From positions 1 to 64,000 of the forward strand of contig JBFMDH010000019.1 of the NCBI GenBank assembly GCA_040754075.1: a stretch of 64,000 nt of DNA. The letters run 5' to 3'. Source of the DNA: Acidobacteriota bacterium (GTDB lineage: Bacteria; Acidobacteriota; Blastocatellia; UBA7656). Of the stretch, positions 37,403 to 47,073 are shown piece by piece (the stretch's first letter is position 1; each line of letters starts with the position of its first letter). The notes under the pieces are model-generated. The model did not search any database. It had not been told where the DNA came from and saw nothing but the letters and a program-made list of their open reading frames with translations. The translations under genes and the position numbers were made by a program.

Positions 37403-39034
37403 ATGCCAACCGACACCTTACATTTCCGCAGCGGGAAATTTTTTATTCTGACGTTTATTTTGGTTTTCAGTTTTCAAGCCAGCTTTTTCGCGCAAAACCG
37501 CAAGGCTAAATCTTCGGTGCCCGGACAAGTGAACCAATCCGGCGTCATTGCTGAAGATACCGTTTTAAGTATGCGGATGGATACTCCATTGAATTCAAAA
37601 ACCTCCAGGGTCGGCGATAAATTTACTGCGACGGTCACAGTTCCAGTTTATGTTGATGGAAAAGAAGCGATTCCCGCGGGCACAATCGTTGAAGGGATAG
37701 TTACCCAGGTCACCCCCGCCAGGCGTATGAATAAGGGAGGATCGATTGCCGTTGAATTTGAGGAGATTATTCTTCCGAATGGGCTAAGCACGAAGATTGA
37801 CGGGATATTGACTTCTGATGACCCGGAAGTACAAAAAAAGATTGATGATGAAAATCGAGTGTCAGGTGGAAAATCCAAAGATACATTGGTTTTTGTTGGT
37901 CAAACCGGTGCGATTGGTGCAGTCTTAGGAGCGATTGGCGGCGGCGGAAAAGGTGCCGCTGCCGGTGGAGCCATTGGAGCGGGGATCGGTCTTGCAAGTG
38001 TGCTGTTTAGTAAAGGCGAGGAAGCCTATGTGAATTCAGGAACCCCCTTCGGCATCCGACTTAAACAAGCTTTGCCGGTTCCGGATGACACTGCATTTGC
38101 CAATAATAGTAATACTGCCAACCCGCCAATAGATAATTCCAACGCGCAATCGAACTTTCCGACTAGTGCTGATTCAACAAAAACGACAGATAGAAATTTG
38201 CCGGATGAGCCTGCAAAAATCGAAAATCCAACCCCTGAGAATTCCACCCCGAAGGTCTCAGACTCCGCTAAACCTACATCGATTGAAGACCATGACCTGC
38301 CTGATGCCGCAACTGAAACGATGCCTTTGGATTCACCGGTAATGATTCAAAGAGCGCAACAGGCTTTAAAGGAAAAAGGTTATTATGAAGGTGAAATGAA
38401 TGGAGAATTGACGCCAAGAACCGAGCGCGCACTGAGGGTTTTCCAGAAAGAAAATCAGCTTGATGAAACGGGAAGTTTAGACGAGCAGACTGCCCGAAAA
38501 TTAGGCATCATCAATGGGCAGAGAAGGCAACCGGGGCAATCAGGTCCGGTGATGAATTCAACTACGGGTGTGGGTGACCCTAGAACTTCGACACCGCAGA
38601 ACCGTTCATCGGCTAGAGAAAATGTATCTTTAGAACCTTCAATCAAATCTTCGGCAACTACGATTCAGAATATTTCAATGACTTTATTGAGTGATTACCA
38701 ACGGATGATTGGCGCGCGCGTAACCGATAATGGGGTGGAATATGAAAATGGCAGCCATCCATCGGATGCCGATGTGGATTTGCTGTTCAGTTTGGAGGCA
38801 TTTTCAAATGCCGCAAAATTATTTAACCGAATAGCCCCTTCTCTTCGCTCGAACGAATCTTTGCGCAATGCGACGCTCAATTTGGCAAAAGAAGGTCGAA
38901 GAACGGATAAAGTTTTAACCACGAGCAGCAGTCGCTGGGTAAACCAACTGAATCCGCAATGGGATGCTTTGCGGCAGGAGGTATTAAAATTGATGCAAAC
39001 CTATAACATTCAACTTTCAGAAATCGAAAATTAA
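37403..39034 (+). CDS. Exported protein with a peptidoglycan-binding domain
   Basis: A 543-residue protein with a signal peptide (about 12-30, ending near FFAQ). A beta domain (about 45-140; DTVLSMRMDTPLNSKTSRVGDKF) leads to a Gly-rich glycine-zipper-like stretch (about 172-200; IGAVLGAIGGGG, GGAIGAGIG) that may insert in a membrane. A Ser/Thr/Pro-rich linker (about 220-300) leads to a PG_binding_1-type domain (about 310-372). A helical C-terminal domain (about 420-543) is unassigned. It probably sits in the periplasm against the cell wall. The ribosome site GGAGG precedes the ATG. Confidence 0.8.
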   Translation: MPTDTLHFRSGKFFILTFILVFSFQASFFAQNRKAKSSVPGQVNQSGVIAEDTVLSMRMDTPLNSKTSRVGDKFTATVTVPVYVDGKEAIPAGTIVEGIVTQVTPARRMNKGGSIAVEFEEIILPNGLSTKIDGILTSDDPEVQKKIDDENRVSGGKSKDTLVFVGQTGAIGAVLGAIGGGGKGAAAGGAIGAGIGLASVLFSKGEEAYVNSGTPFGIRLKQALPVPDDTAFANNSNTANPPIDNSNAQSNFPTSADSTKTTDRNLPDEPAKIENPTPENSTPKVSDSAKPTSIEDHDLPDAATETMPLDSPVMIQRAQQALKEKGYYEGEMNGELTPRTERALRVFQKENQLDETGSLDEQTARKLGIINGQRRQPGQSGPVMNSTTGVGDPRTSTPQNRSSARENVSLEPSIKSSATTIQNISMTLLSDYQRMIGARVTDNGVEYENGSHPSDADVDLLFSLEAFSNAAKLFNRIAPSLRSNESLRNATLNLAKEGRRTDKVLTTSSSRWVNQLNPQWDALRQEVLKLMQTYNIQLSEIEN

Positions 39035-39056
39035 AAATAGATTCGAGTTATTTTTG

Positions 39057-39092
39057 AGCTACAGGATTTTCAATTCCTGTAGCTTTTTTTTT
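39057..39092 (+). terminator. Rho-independent terminator
   Basis: AGCTACAGGA (39057-39066) pairs perfectly with TCCTGTAGCT (39075-39084), followed by a run of T to 39092. It ends the peptidoglycan-binding gene before the glycerate kinase gene. Confidence 0.92.
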
Positions 39093-39110
39093 GTTTAAGG
39101 TTCAAATAAA

Positions 39111-40445
39111 ATGGGTGCAAAATTTTCCGCATTGGTCGAAAGAATGAAACTATCTGAAGAAGGAAAATTGATTTTCCTCGAAACCCTGAACGCCATAAAT
39201 CTGCGAACCTTATTGAATAATCGAATTTTAATCAAAGATGACGAATTAAAATTCGATTCAAAAACGATCGACTTAAAATTATTTGAAAGGTTCCTGATTA
39301 TCGGATTTGGAAAAGCCGGGGTGGAGATGGGAAGTGCCATTGAAGCGATATTTAAATCTCGGTCAACAACGGGCGTAATCGTTACGAATCGAGTGGTTTC
39401 TAAATCATTAGCCTGCGAAATCATAATTTCCAGTCACCCGCTGCCTGATCAAAACAGTCTGTTAGCCGCAAAAAAAATAATTGACTTAATTAATCGAGCA
39501 TCAGAAAAAACCTTAATTATTTTTCTGATTTCGGGCGGGGGGTCATCCTTGGTGGAATTACCTGTCGAAGGCATATCGCTTGATGACCTCAGGGATTTAA
39601 ACCGGCTATTAGTAAATTCAGGTGCGACGATTGCTGAAATCAATCAGGTGCGAAAATACTTGTCGCAAATAAAGGGCGGAAAACTGGCAGGGGTTTTAAA
39701 AAAACGTAAAGCGTTGGCAATTTATCTGTCGGATGTCAATCATGGCGATGTCGCTTCAATTGCCTCCGGTCCCTTAATTCCAGACTCGATTTCACAGGGC
39801 GATGTCCTTTCAATATTAAAAAAATATAAACTTGAAAAAAAAATCCCTAAACCCGTCCTGACTGTTTTAAAGCATCAACCTTCGGCTGACTTATCGACTC
39901 AACGGAGCCACATTGAGCATTTTATTTTACTGGAAAATCGGGAGGTGATTGCAATTGCCGCGCAACGCGCGCGTGAGAGAGGGTTCCGAGTTGAGATTTA
40001 TCCGGATTTGGTGAATGAAGATTATCGAAAAATTGCTGACCATCTGATTATTCAACTCATCAAGCTACAAAAAAAATATCCTAGCGAAAAGGTTGCTCTG
40101 ATTGGTGGTGGGGAAGTAAATTGTCAAGTTAAGAGCAAGGGAATAGGTGGGCGGAATCAGGAATTCGTGTTATACTCCGCCTCCCGGTTTGCTGCAAAAA
40201 GACTACCAATTGACGCAGCCTTTCTGGCAATGGGGACGGATGGAATAGATGGAAACAGCATTGCAGATGGTGCGGTATTAGGAAGCTTGAAGCCGGGATT
40301 TTCCGAGCAGACATTTTTAATAAATAATGATTCACATTCTCTGATAAAAAAAATTGGCGGGCTGTTGGTAACTGGACCGAGTGGCAATAATGTTCGGGAT
40401 TTATATATTTTCCTGGCATCTCCTGAAGGCTGGATTTCAGATTAA
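39111..40445 (+). CDS. Glycerate 2-kinase (GckA/MOFRL family)
   Basis: A 444-residue enzyme of the usual length. Family segments include GFGKAGVEMG, SSHPLPDQNS, LISGGGSSLVELP, VRKYLSQIKGGKLA, SDVNHGDVASIASGP and the MOFRL-domain block GIGGRNQEFVL and AMGTDGIDGNS. It phosphorylates D-glycerate to 2-phosphoglycerate, feeding glycolysis, serine or glyoxylate pathways. Older names include hydroxypyruvate reductase TtuD. An in-frame Met at residue 13 is an alternative start; no clear ribosome site precedes the first ATG. Confidence 0.9.
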   Translation: MGAKFSALVERMKLSEEGKLIFLETLNAINLRTLLNNRILIKDDELKFDSKTIDLKLFERFLIIGFGKAGVEMGSAIEAIFKSRSTTGVIVTNRVVSKSLACEIIISSHPLPDQNSLLAAKKIIDLINRASEKTLIIFLISGGGSSLVELPVEGISLDDLRDLNRLLVNSGATIAEINQVRKYLSQIKGGKLAGVLKKRKALAIYLSDVNHGDVASIASGPLIPDSISQGDVLSILKKYKLEKKIPKPVLTVLKHQPSADLSTQRSHIEHFILLENREVIAIAAQRARERGFRVEIYPDLVNEDYRKIADHLIIQLIKLQKKYPSEKVALIGGGEVNCQVKSKGIGGRNQEFVLYSASRFAAKRLPIDAAFLAMGTDGIDGNSIADGAVLGSLKPGFSEQTFLINNDSHSLIKKIGGLLVTGPSGNNVRDLYIFLASPEGWISD

Positions 40446-40516
40446 GCAGAACCTTTTATCAGGACAGTTTTTAATCAAATCAAGGCTGTATTAATTTCAC
40501 AATCGAGGAGAATGTT

Positions 40517-40996
40517 ATGCTCAAAAAACTTTCATTTCTTACCATCGTGCTCTTCCTTGTAGCCTGTGGGCAAAAACCGGTAGACCAAACCGCGAAACCC
40601 CAAACCGCAAAGGACCCGAAACTCGTGAAGTTTGAAGAAAACATTGCCAAGACTACCCCGGAAGGAAAGGACTTCATTGAAAAAGCCAAAGCGATGAAGC
40701 CAAAAGTGAATGACCAGATTTCATCCAAAACTCTTGGCGAATTGATCGAAGATTATTCAAAAAATAAAGGGGATTTTAATATCAAACCAATTGGTTGGGC
40801 ATCCGAAGAGAAGAAAACCAATAAAAACTGGAAGCTGGTTTTCTATTATCAGGATTTTTCCAATCAATACCTCTCAGCAGAGTGGGAATATAATCCTCAG
40901 ACCAAGGAACTCTATCCGTTTGAATTTACCAATGCACCGCAGTTTTGGACAGGCGTGGGAGCAGAGTCCAACACTAACGCGAAGCCGAAGAAGTAA
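40517..40996 (+). CDS. Lipoprotein of unknown function
   Basis: A 159-residue protein with a lipobox LVAC (lipid Cys at about 17), a Lys/Gln/Thr-rich linker, and an alpha/beta domain with KTTPEGKDFIEKAKAMKP and ENKNWKLVF-like strands. No family recognised. The ATG has GAGGAGAATGTT upstream. It stands alone between two gene ends and is closed by a terminator. Confidence 0.75.
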   Translation: MLKKLSFLTIVLFLVACGQKPVDQTAKPQTAKDPKLVKFEENIAKTTPEGKDFIEKAKAMKPKVNDQISSKTLGELIEDYSKNKGDFNIKPIGWASEEKKTNKNWKLVFYYQDFSNQYLSAEWEYNPQTKELYPFEFTNAPQFWTGVGAESNTNAKPKK

Positions 40997-41025
40997 GTCA
41001 TCATCCGCGCGTTTAAATTTAAGAG

Positions 41026-41076
41026 AGCCTTTATAAGCCATAGATTTTTCTTGCTTATAAGGGCTTTTCTTTTTTA
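41026..41076 (+). terminator. Rho-independent terminator
   Basis: AGCCTTTATAAGC (41026-41038) pairs with GCTTATAAGGGCT (41053-41065) over 13 bp with one G-T pair, followed by a T-rich tract to about 41076. It ends the lipoprotein gene. Confidence 0.88.
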
Positions 41077-41116
41077 TGGTGAATTTGAGATTAAAATAAA
41101 CCTCGAGGAATAAAAA

Positions 41117-42523
41117 ATGAGAGGAACAATATTAGTTATTGACGATGAATCGTCGGCACGATATGGCATTCGGCGAGCGTTGGAAAAGGAAGGGTACACC
41201 ATTCTTGAAGCCGAGAATTTAACCGAAGCCGAAAAGGAAATGGCTGCAAATTCTCCGCAGGTGGTGCTTTTGGATGTTCGACTGGCAAAGGAATCGGGGT
41301 TGGATTTTTTACCCAATCTTACGTCATTACCCAATCCGCCATTGGTGATTGTTATGACGGCACATGGTTCGGAAAAACTCGCAGTCGAAGTCATTAAAAA
41401 AGGGGCATACAATTATCTGGCGAAACCTTTTGACATAGAAGAACTGCGAATCGTGGTTGGCAATGCTTTTGAAACCTATTCCTTGAGGCAGGAAAATTCG
41501 ACTCTCCGCCAGGAATTGTCGCAATCAACTACTTTTGGAAACCTCATCGGCTCTTCAAAACCGATGCGAGGGGTGTACTCGTTAATAGAAAAAGTCGCCC
41601 AGACCAATGTGAGTGTTTTAATCACTGGAGAATCGGGGACCGGGAAGGAGATGGTTGCAAGAGAAATTCACCGGCGAAGTTTGGCGCGGACGGGGCAATT
41701 CGTGGCGATCAATTGTGCGGCAATGCCTGAACAATTAATCGAATCCGAACTTTTTGGTCATGAAAAAGGCGCTTTTACAGGGGCGAACTCCCGACGCCTT
41801 GGGAAATTTGAAGCGGCAGATAAAGGCACCCTTTTTTTAGACGAGATTGGTGATATGAGCCTGGTCACTCAGGCGAAAGTTTTAAGGATATTAGAAGATA
41901 AAACCTTTCAACGATTGGGGAGCAACGAGTCGATTACTACGGATGTTCGGATTATCAGCGCGACGAATAAGGACTTGGAGAAGGCGGTTGACCAGAATAT
42001 ATTCCGAGGCGATCTTTATTACCGGTTATGTGTAGTTAAAATTAATTTGCCACCACTTAGAGAGCGAAAAGAGGATATTCTGGAATTGATTCACCATTAT
42101 GGGAAAACCTATGCCATCCTTTATAAAAAGGAGGTTAAAATGCCCTCGAACGAAACCCTTAAAGTTTTATTGGACTACTCGTGGCCCGGAAATATTCGGC
42201 AATTAAAAAATGTTATTGAAAGAGCTGTTGTGCTTGCCGATAGCCGAGAAATTACTTTAAATGAAATACCTGATGAAATCAGCTCTAAATCTGAGAAAAT
42301 AAATCAAAATATGGAACCATCATACTTTAATGATTTGTTGTTAAAAGAGTTTTCAGAAGCTAAAAAAGAATTTGAACGAATGTATATTGAAAACTGCCTT
42401 ACTCGAACCGGTGGGAATATAACGCAGGCTGCGGCATTGATTGGCATTCACCGCCAGAGCCTACAGCACAAAATCAAAGAACTCGGATTGACTAAACGCT
42501 TTATTATTGATCGAGAAGATTAA
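41117..42523 (+). CDS. NtrC-family sigma-54 response regulator (orphan)
   Basis: A 468-residue activator. The receiver (about 1-120) has D9/D10, acceptor D53 and a Lys in YLAKP. The AAA+ domain has Walker A GESGTGKEM (about 174), GAFTGA (about 220) and LFLDEIGDM as Walker B. The Fis-type helix-turn-helix is at the end. It has no neighbouring kinase; the orphan kinase at 30844 is a possible partner. The domain plan is the same as the regulator at 201 but the sequence is clearly distinct. Confidence 0.95.
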   Translation: MRGTILVIDDESSARYGIRRALEKEGYTILEAENLTEAEKEMAANSPQVVLLDVRLAKESGLDFLPNLTSLPNPPLVIVMTAHGSEKLAVEVIKKGAYNYLAKPFDIEELRIVVGNAFETYSLRQENSTLRQELSQSTTFGNLIGSSKPMRGVYSLIEKVAQTNVSVLITGESGTGKEMVAREIHRRSLARTGQFVAINCAAMPEQLIESELFGHEKGAFTGANSRRLGKFEAADKGTLFLDEIGDMSLVTQAKVLRILEDKTFQRLGSNESITTDVRIISATNKDLEKAVDQNIFRGDLYYRLCVVKINLPPLRERKEDILELIHHYGKTYAILYKKEVKMPSNETLKVLLDYSWPGNIRQLKNVIERAVVLADSREITLNEIPDEISSKSEKINQNMEPSYFNDLLLKEFSEAKKEFERMYIENCLTRTGGNITQAAALIGIHRQSLQHKIKELGLTKRFIIDRED

Positions 42524-42550
42524 AACCGGGGTGTCGCCGACACCCCGGTT
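42524..42550 (-). terminator. Strong hairpin between the convergent regulator and ssb genes
   Basis: A 12-bp perfect stem (AACCGGGGTGTC 42524-42535 / GACACCCCGGTT 42539-42550) has a 3-nt loop. On the minus strand it continues as TTTTAAT, so it can end ssb; on the plus strand it starts in the last base of the regulator stop and lacks a T-run. Confidence 0.75.
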
Positions 42551-42556
42551 GCAAAA

Positions 42557-42988
42557 TTAGAAGGGAATATCATCGTCAGATAAGTTTCCGGAGGATTCAT
42601 TGGCAACCTGAGGTTTTGCCGCCGGACGTTCTTCTCTTGGGGCAAAATCGCCCTCCGACCTTGAACCTAAAAATTGGATATCGGTCGCCTGTACATCGAG
42701 CGAGGTGCGCGTATTGCCATCGCGGTCTTGATATTCATTGGCGGATAAACGCCCTTCGATGTAAACCTGCTTTCCTTTGCTGAGGTATTGATTCGCGAGT
42801 TCTGCCTGGCGACGCCAAACGCTCACCTTAAACCAGGTGGTGACATCTTGAAATTCGCCTGATTTATCCTTTTTTCGTTCAGTTGTGGCAACTGAAAAAC
42901 TGCAAACCGGGGTGCCGTCAGAGGTATATCTGATTTCCGGGTCGCGCCCCAAATATCCTACGATGGTTATTTTATTAAACGATGCCAT
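42557..42988 (-). CDS. ssb: Single-stranded DNA-binding protein
   Basis: A 143-residue protein with the OB-fold (about 4-108; NKITIVGYLGRDPEIRYT, TTWFKVSVWRRQAE, GKQVYIEGRL), a short Pro/Glu/Ala-rich linker and the acidic tip DDDIPF that binds partner proteins. It protects single strands in replication and repair. Length is at the short end of the family. Confidence 0.97.
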   Translation of the reverse strand: MASFNKITIVGYLGRDPEIRYTSDGTPVCSFSVATTERKKDKSGEFQDVTTWFKVSVWRRQAELANQYLSKGKQVYIEGRLSANEYQDRDGNTRTSLDVQATDIQFLGSRSEGDFAPREERPAAKPQVANESSGNLSDDDIPF

Positions 42989-43011
42989 AAGGTCTCCTTT
43001 TCTGTAGAACT

Positions 43012-43500
43012 TTACATTTTATAATCCGAAGCATCATCAAAAACATCATTCAGCCATTCATCATCTGAATCTGTCGATGAAGCCTCTTCAATAATCGTCG
43101 ATGCCGAACTATTAATCACCTCTTCATTGACATATATCGGGCAATCGACACGCAGGGCAATGGCGATTGCATCGCTTGGGCGTGCATCGAGAAACATCGC
43201 TTGCTTATTTTTCAAGATTTCGATAACCGCATAAAAGGTATTGTTTTTTAAGTCTGTGATAATAATTCGCCTGACGATTCCTCCAAATTCGGTAATTAGA
43301 TTTTTAATCAGGTCGTGCGTCATCGGTCTTTGGACGGGGAGCTTTTCAATCTCCTGGGCAATCGCATTCGCTTCAAATGCGCCAACCCAGATGGGAAGCA
43401 TTGCATCACCATTAACATCTTTTAGGATGATGATGGGGGTATTGGCTGAAGGGTCCATCATCAAACCGCGAATTTTCATTTCTATTTCCATGATTTTCAC
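43012..43500 (-). CDS. Bifunctional-nuclease-domain protein (DUF151)
   Basis: A 162-residue cytoplasmic protein whose first 130 residues fit the BFN/DUF151 domain: LPIWVGAFEANAIA, RPMTHDLI, ARPSDAIAIALRV. An acidic tail of about 30 residues follows (EASSTDSDDEWLNDVFDD). Plant members have DNase and RNase activity; the bacterial role is not settled. It lies 23 nt upstream of ssb on the same strand, so the two are probably co-transcribed. The first Met has a weak ribosome site; Met at residue 4 or 8 is possible. Confidence 0.85.
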   Translation of the reverse strand: MKIMEIEMKIRGLMMDPSANTPIIILKDVNGDAMLPIWVGAFEANAIAQEIEKLPVQRPMTHDLIKNLITEFGGIVRRIIITDLKNNTFYAVIEILKNKQAMFLDARPSDAIAIALRVDCPIYVNEEVINSSASTIIEEASSTDSDDEWLNDVFDDASDYKM

Positions 43501-43655
43501 CTCTGTGCAGGTTTTTAAATTAAATCATAAGTGAACTTTAATGTCCAAATTAAGGAAAGGCATATGCGGATGAAAATTAAAATCACCTGAGGTTTTCAAT
43601 TCAAATTGAATCATGAAAAAATTTTTTTGAAATGATTGATGGTTTTTAGCCTCGC

Positions 43656-43685
43656 TTGACATGGTTATTTAATTGCGATTAGGAT
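43656..43685 (+). promoter_or_regulatory. Promoter of parAB
   Basis: TTGACA (43656-43661, perfect) and TAGGAT (43680-43685) are 18 nt apart. The ATG at 43684 lies inside the -10 box, so it cannot be the start, and translation begins at 43720. Confidence 0.65.
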
Positions 43686-43719
43686 GCAAAAGCTCTCAAC
43701 AATTGGAGGATTTGCAGGA

Positions 43720-44475
43720 ATGGTCATCTCGATTACGAATCAGAAGGGCGGGGTAGGCAAAACCACAACGGCAATTAATCTCTCCGCAGCCCTGGCACTT
43801 GCAGGGAAAAAGGTGCTTTTAATAGACATCGATCCCCAGGGCAACAGCTCCATTTCGTTTTTAAATCAACAGGTGATTAATCTCTCAGTTTATGATTTGT
43901 TAACCGAGACGAATATTCAACCCTTGGATGTGGTTTATAAGACCGCCAATCCCAATCTTGATGTGGTCCCCTCCAGAATCAATCTTGCCAAATTTGAAAG
44001 TAAGTTGATTGGTGAATTCGATGCCCCCTTCCGCTTGAAGGATAGGTTGGAAGGATTGGTTAAACTGTATGACATTGTGGTTATCGATACACCGCCAACG
44101 CTCGGCTTGATTACGGTTAATGCTTTGGTGGCATCAAACTTCGTAATTATCCCGATTCAACCTTCATATTTTGCTTTAGAAGGGACTGACGATTTGCTTG
44201 AAACCATTGAAAAAATCAAATCGAGACCTAATCCAAACCTTCATATATTGGGGGTACTGATTACTTTAATGGATAAACGCACAACCTTGGGTAGGGATAT
44301 TAATGATCAGATTCGCACGGTGTTTGGTGAGAAAGTATTTGAAACGGTAATCAGCAAATCCATTCGATTGGAAGAAAGCCCAGCTTATAAAGAAACCATC
44401 TTCAGTTTTGCTCCGAATTCCAGCGGCGCAATCGAATACAATCATTTATGTGAGGAGGTATTGAAACGTGTCTAA
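43720..44475 (+). CDS. parA: ParA/Soj chromosome-partitioning ATPase
   Basis: A 251-residue ATPase. The deviant Walker [10 protein letters not shown] lies at about 9-17, [10 protein letters not shown] near 36 and DTPPTLGL near 120. The ATG at 43720 is chosen because GGAGG lies 11 nt upstream and the family opens directly with the ISITNQKGG strand; an ATG 36 nt earlier overlaps the promoter. It segregates the chromosome with ParB, whose GTG start overlaps its end by 8 nt. Confidence 0.95.
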   Translation: MVISITNQKGGVGKTTTAINLSAALALAGKKVLLIDIDPQGNSSISFLNQQVINLSVYDLLTETNIQPLDVVYKTANPNLDVVPSRINLAKFESKLIGEFDAPFRLKDRLEGLVKLYDIVVIDTPPTLGLITVNALVASNFVIIPIQPSYFALEGTDDLLETIEKIKSRPNPNLHILGVLITLMDKRTTLGRDINDQIRTVFGEKVFETVISKSIRLEESPAYKETIFSFAPNSSGAIEYNHLCEEVLKRV

Positions 44476-45289
44476 AAGAGGTCTACCAGCCAATTTTAAG
44501 TTGAGACATGATACGCATTATGTGGAGGCTTTAACCGGCAGAAGCGCTGGCGCGCCGATTGGTCGAATGATCCCCATCGATAAACTGGCACCCAATCCCA
44601 ATCAACCCCGGGTGGAAATCGGCGATCTCTCGGAATTGATTGCCTCAATTCGCGAAGTCGGGGTTCTTGAACCTCTCTTGGTGCGACCGAGCGAAGTCGG
44701 GCGGTTTATGATTATCAGTGGCGAACGGCGCTTTCGTGCCAGTCTGGAGGTTGGCCTAACCGAACTTCCATGTATAGAAATGGAAGTAGATGATCGGGTG
44801 GTTGCGGAAATCTCATTGATTGAAAACCTCCAACGGAAAGATTTGAATTGCTTTGAGGAGGCAGATGGATTGAAGGTGTTAGCCGATAAGTTTGGCTATA
44901 CCCATGAAGAAATCGCTAAAAAAATTGGTAAATCGCGAACCTCAATCACTGAATCGCTCGCCCTTGCCGCCATCCCAACCGAGGTGCGCGAGTTATGTCG
45001 GCGCGCCGACATAATCTCTAAATCTACGCTTTTACAGGTAGTTAGGCAGCCGACGGTGAATGAGATGGTGGAGTTTGTCGGCAGGATTCAAACCGGCGGA
45101 TTTACCCGCGATGATGCCCGCCGGGCTAGAAAAGAGAAGCTGGGCGTGGCGCAAAAGTCCAAGCCGTTCAACTATAAATTTACCGGGAAGGGAAAGGCAT
45201 TCACCCTAAATCTCAATTTTAAGAAAAGCCGCGTGACGACGGGTGAGATTAAGGAATCGCTTCAGGAAGCCTTGGATAATTTGGAATGA
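44468..45289 (+). CDS. parB: ParB/Spo0J chromosome-partitioning protein
   Basis: A 273-residue protein. Residues about 34-125 form the ParB N-terminal domain with the CTP-binding GERRFRAS motif. A helix-turn-helix follows (about 135-185; [17 protein letters not shown]), then a short C-terminal dimer domain. It binds parS and slides along DNA as a clamp. The start is GTG, with overlap to parA. No good parS (TGTTTCACGTGAAACA) was seen in the window. Confidence 0.95.
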   Translation: MSKRGLPANFKLRHDTHYVEALTGRSAGAPIGRMIPIDKLAPNPNQPRVEIGDLSELIASIREVGVLEPLLVRPSEVGRFMIISGERRFRASLEVGLTELPCIEMEVDDRVVAEISLIENLQRKDLNCFEEADGLKVLADKFGYTHEEIAKKIGKSRTSITESLALAAIPTEVRELCRRADIISKSTLLQVVRQPTVNEMVEFVGRIQTGGFTRDDARRARKEKLGVAQKSKPFNYKFTGKGKAFTLNLNFKKSRVTTGEIKESLQEALDNLE

Positions 45290-45298
45290 GCAGATCGC

Positions 45299-45835
45299 TT
45301 ATCTTTTTCCCTTTTCCATTTCCTGGCGATATTTTTTCGCTAAATTTTTAGCAAACCTATCCAACCAGGGTTTAAACGGTTTCAGGAGTTTTACACGCCA
45401 GCCCCCCTCAGTCTCACGCCATTTTTCAAACATTTTTTCGGTATAACTGCGACAGGCTAATTCAAGCTGAGTTTTCTTAATCCCTTTCGCCAACGTCAGG
45501 TAATAATGTTGAGCAACGAGAGAAAAAACCACTTGTGCCAGATTAGACTTCAAGGTTAATCCTACCAATAAATTTTGCGGGAATTTTTTCTTGGGTTTGA
45601 CGACATCCATAGCGATTTCCGCCCAAGCCATCTGCCCGCCCATTCTCGGGTGGTATAGTGCCGGTAGATTAGCTCTCTGCTCAGCAGCAATTCGCGGCTC
45701 ATTTATGGAATCCACAAAAACGATTTTATTTAAACCACGCAGATGTTCTGATGGAATTAAGGTGAGTGAACGTTCAACTTTTTCTTGAAGTTTAACGGTA
45801 TCGACGACGGATTTATGTTCAATTTTTACATTCAT
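45299..45835 (-). CDS. Unknown protein; possible degenerate zincin
   Basis: A 178-residue protein, soluble by composition and strongly basic at its end. An early stretch reads LIPSEHLRGLNKIVFVD and ALYHPRMGGQMAWAEI, a strand pattern known from small metal-protease-like families. At the place where such proteins have HExxH, residues 103-112 read VFSLVAQHYY, so the zinc ligands appear lost, and LELACRSYTEKM follows as the usual Glu/Ala/Tyr helix. This family assignment is inference. It converges with parB (stop to stop 10 nt). Confidence 0.6.
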   Translation of the reverse strand: MNVKIEHKSVVDTVKLQEKVERSLTLIPSEHLRGLNKIVFVDSINEPRIAAEQRANLPALYHPRMGGQMAWAEIAMDVVKPKKKFPQNLLVGLTLKSNLAQVVFSLVAQHYYLTLAKGIKKTQLELACRSYTEKMFEKWRETEGGWRVKLLKPFKPWLDRFAKNLAKKYRQEMEKGKR

Positions 45836-45888
45836 AAAAGCTATCTATTTTCTGTAAACAAAATATCTGAGGCGCTTCTCCTGATCAA

Positions 45889-46914
45889 TTACTTTAACTG
45901 GCGTTCAACGCTGTTTAATCGCTTCTCCAATTCTTTAACGGTTCTCAACAGGTCAGGAAGTTTCGGAATGATGGCAGAGGTTTTTAACCATAAGCGTTGA
46001 TTAATTGCCGGTGAACCCGAAATCGTGGTGTCGGCGCTGATTGAATGGGGAATGCCGGTTTGCGCAATGGCAATCACATTATCACCGATGGATAAATGAC
46101 CGGCAGCGCCCACTTGCCCAGCCAGAATGACATTTTTTCCGACCTGAGTTGATCCCGCGAGTCCCACTTGCGCGCAAATCAGGGAATTTTGATCAATCGA
46201 ACAACCATGCCCGAGGTGAACCAGGTTATCGATTCGGGCTCCTTGTTTAATCCGGGTTTCCCCCAAAGTCGCTCGATCAATCGTTGTACCTGCGCCAATT
46301 TCAACATCATCTTCGATGATTACCGTACCCACCTGGGATATCGGATACCAACTTCCATCTTCCAGTTTGGCATAACCGAAGCCATCTGAGCCGATAATCG
46401 TATTGCTTTGAATTTTGCAATTTGCCCCGATTATTACGCCCTCTCTAATATGGCAACCGGAGTGGATGGCACTGTTTTTTCCGATTTGAACATTTTTTTG
46501 AATTGAGATATGACTTTCTAAAATAACTTGGTCGCCAATCACAGCCCCTTCAGCGATTGTGCAATATGGCCCGACATAGACCTGCTCACCAAGTTGGGCT
46601 TCGGGAGAAATGATAGCCGTGGGGTGAATGACGCCGGATAATATCTGTCTGGGATAAAATAATTCGATAGCTTTGGCGAAACAATGATAAGCATTCCGAT
46701 GGCGGATAAGCGGTTTATCAAGTGCCGGACAATTCCTATCCACAATAATGGCTGAAGCTTTGGTTTCCTGTGCCTGTTTAAAATATTTCCGATTGGTAAA
46801 GAAACTGAGTTGCCCTGTCCGCGCTGCATCAAGGGTATTGATTCCTTCTATTTCTAAATTTTCATCCCCTTCAAGGTCGCCAGCTAATAATTTGGCAATT
46901 TCACCTAATTTCAT
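45889..46914 (-). CDS. lpxD: UDP-3-O-acylglucosamine N-acyltransferase LpxD
   Basis: A 341-residue enzyme. An N-terminal uridine-binding domain (about 1-100) is followed by a left-handed beta helix made of hexapeptide repeats (about 105-300), with the acceptor His region HLGHGCSI near 232-239 and the C-terminal helix (about 315-341). It adds the second acyl chain in lipid A synthesis. The rest of the lipid A pathway is not nearby. It proves an LPS-bearing outer membrane. Confidence 0.95.
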   Translation of the reverse strand: MKLGEIAKLLAGDLEGDENLEIEGINTLDAARTGQLSFFTNRKYFKQAQETKASAIIVDRNCPALDKPLIRHRNAYHCFAKAIELFYPRQILSGVIHPTAIISPEAQLGEQVYVGPYCTIAEGAVIGDQVILESHISIQKNVQIGKNSAIHSGCHIREGVIIGANCKIQSNTIIGSDGFGYAKLEDGSWYPISQVGTVIIEDDVEIGAGTTIDRATLGETRIKQGARIDNLVHLGHGCSIDQNSLICAQVGLAGSTQVGKNVILAGQVGAAGHLSIGDNVIAIAQTGIPHSISADTTISGSPAINQRLWLKTSAIIPKLPDLLRTVKELEKRLNSVERQLK

Positions 46915-47073
46915 CCTTTTGGTATCCGTTAGCAGTAATCTGGTTTAGAGTTGATGAGCACTACACCTTCAACTTTCCCTTAACATCCCCTGGTGTATGA
47001 TGTTTAATTTTAAAAACATTAATATGGCAAAGTAGAATCTACCCGTCAACTCGGAGCTTTGAAAGGGGAAAAA

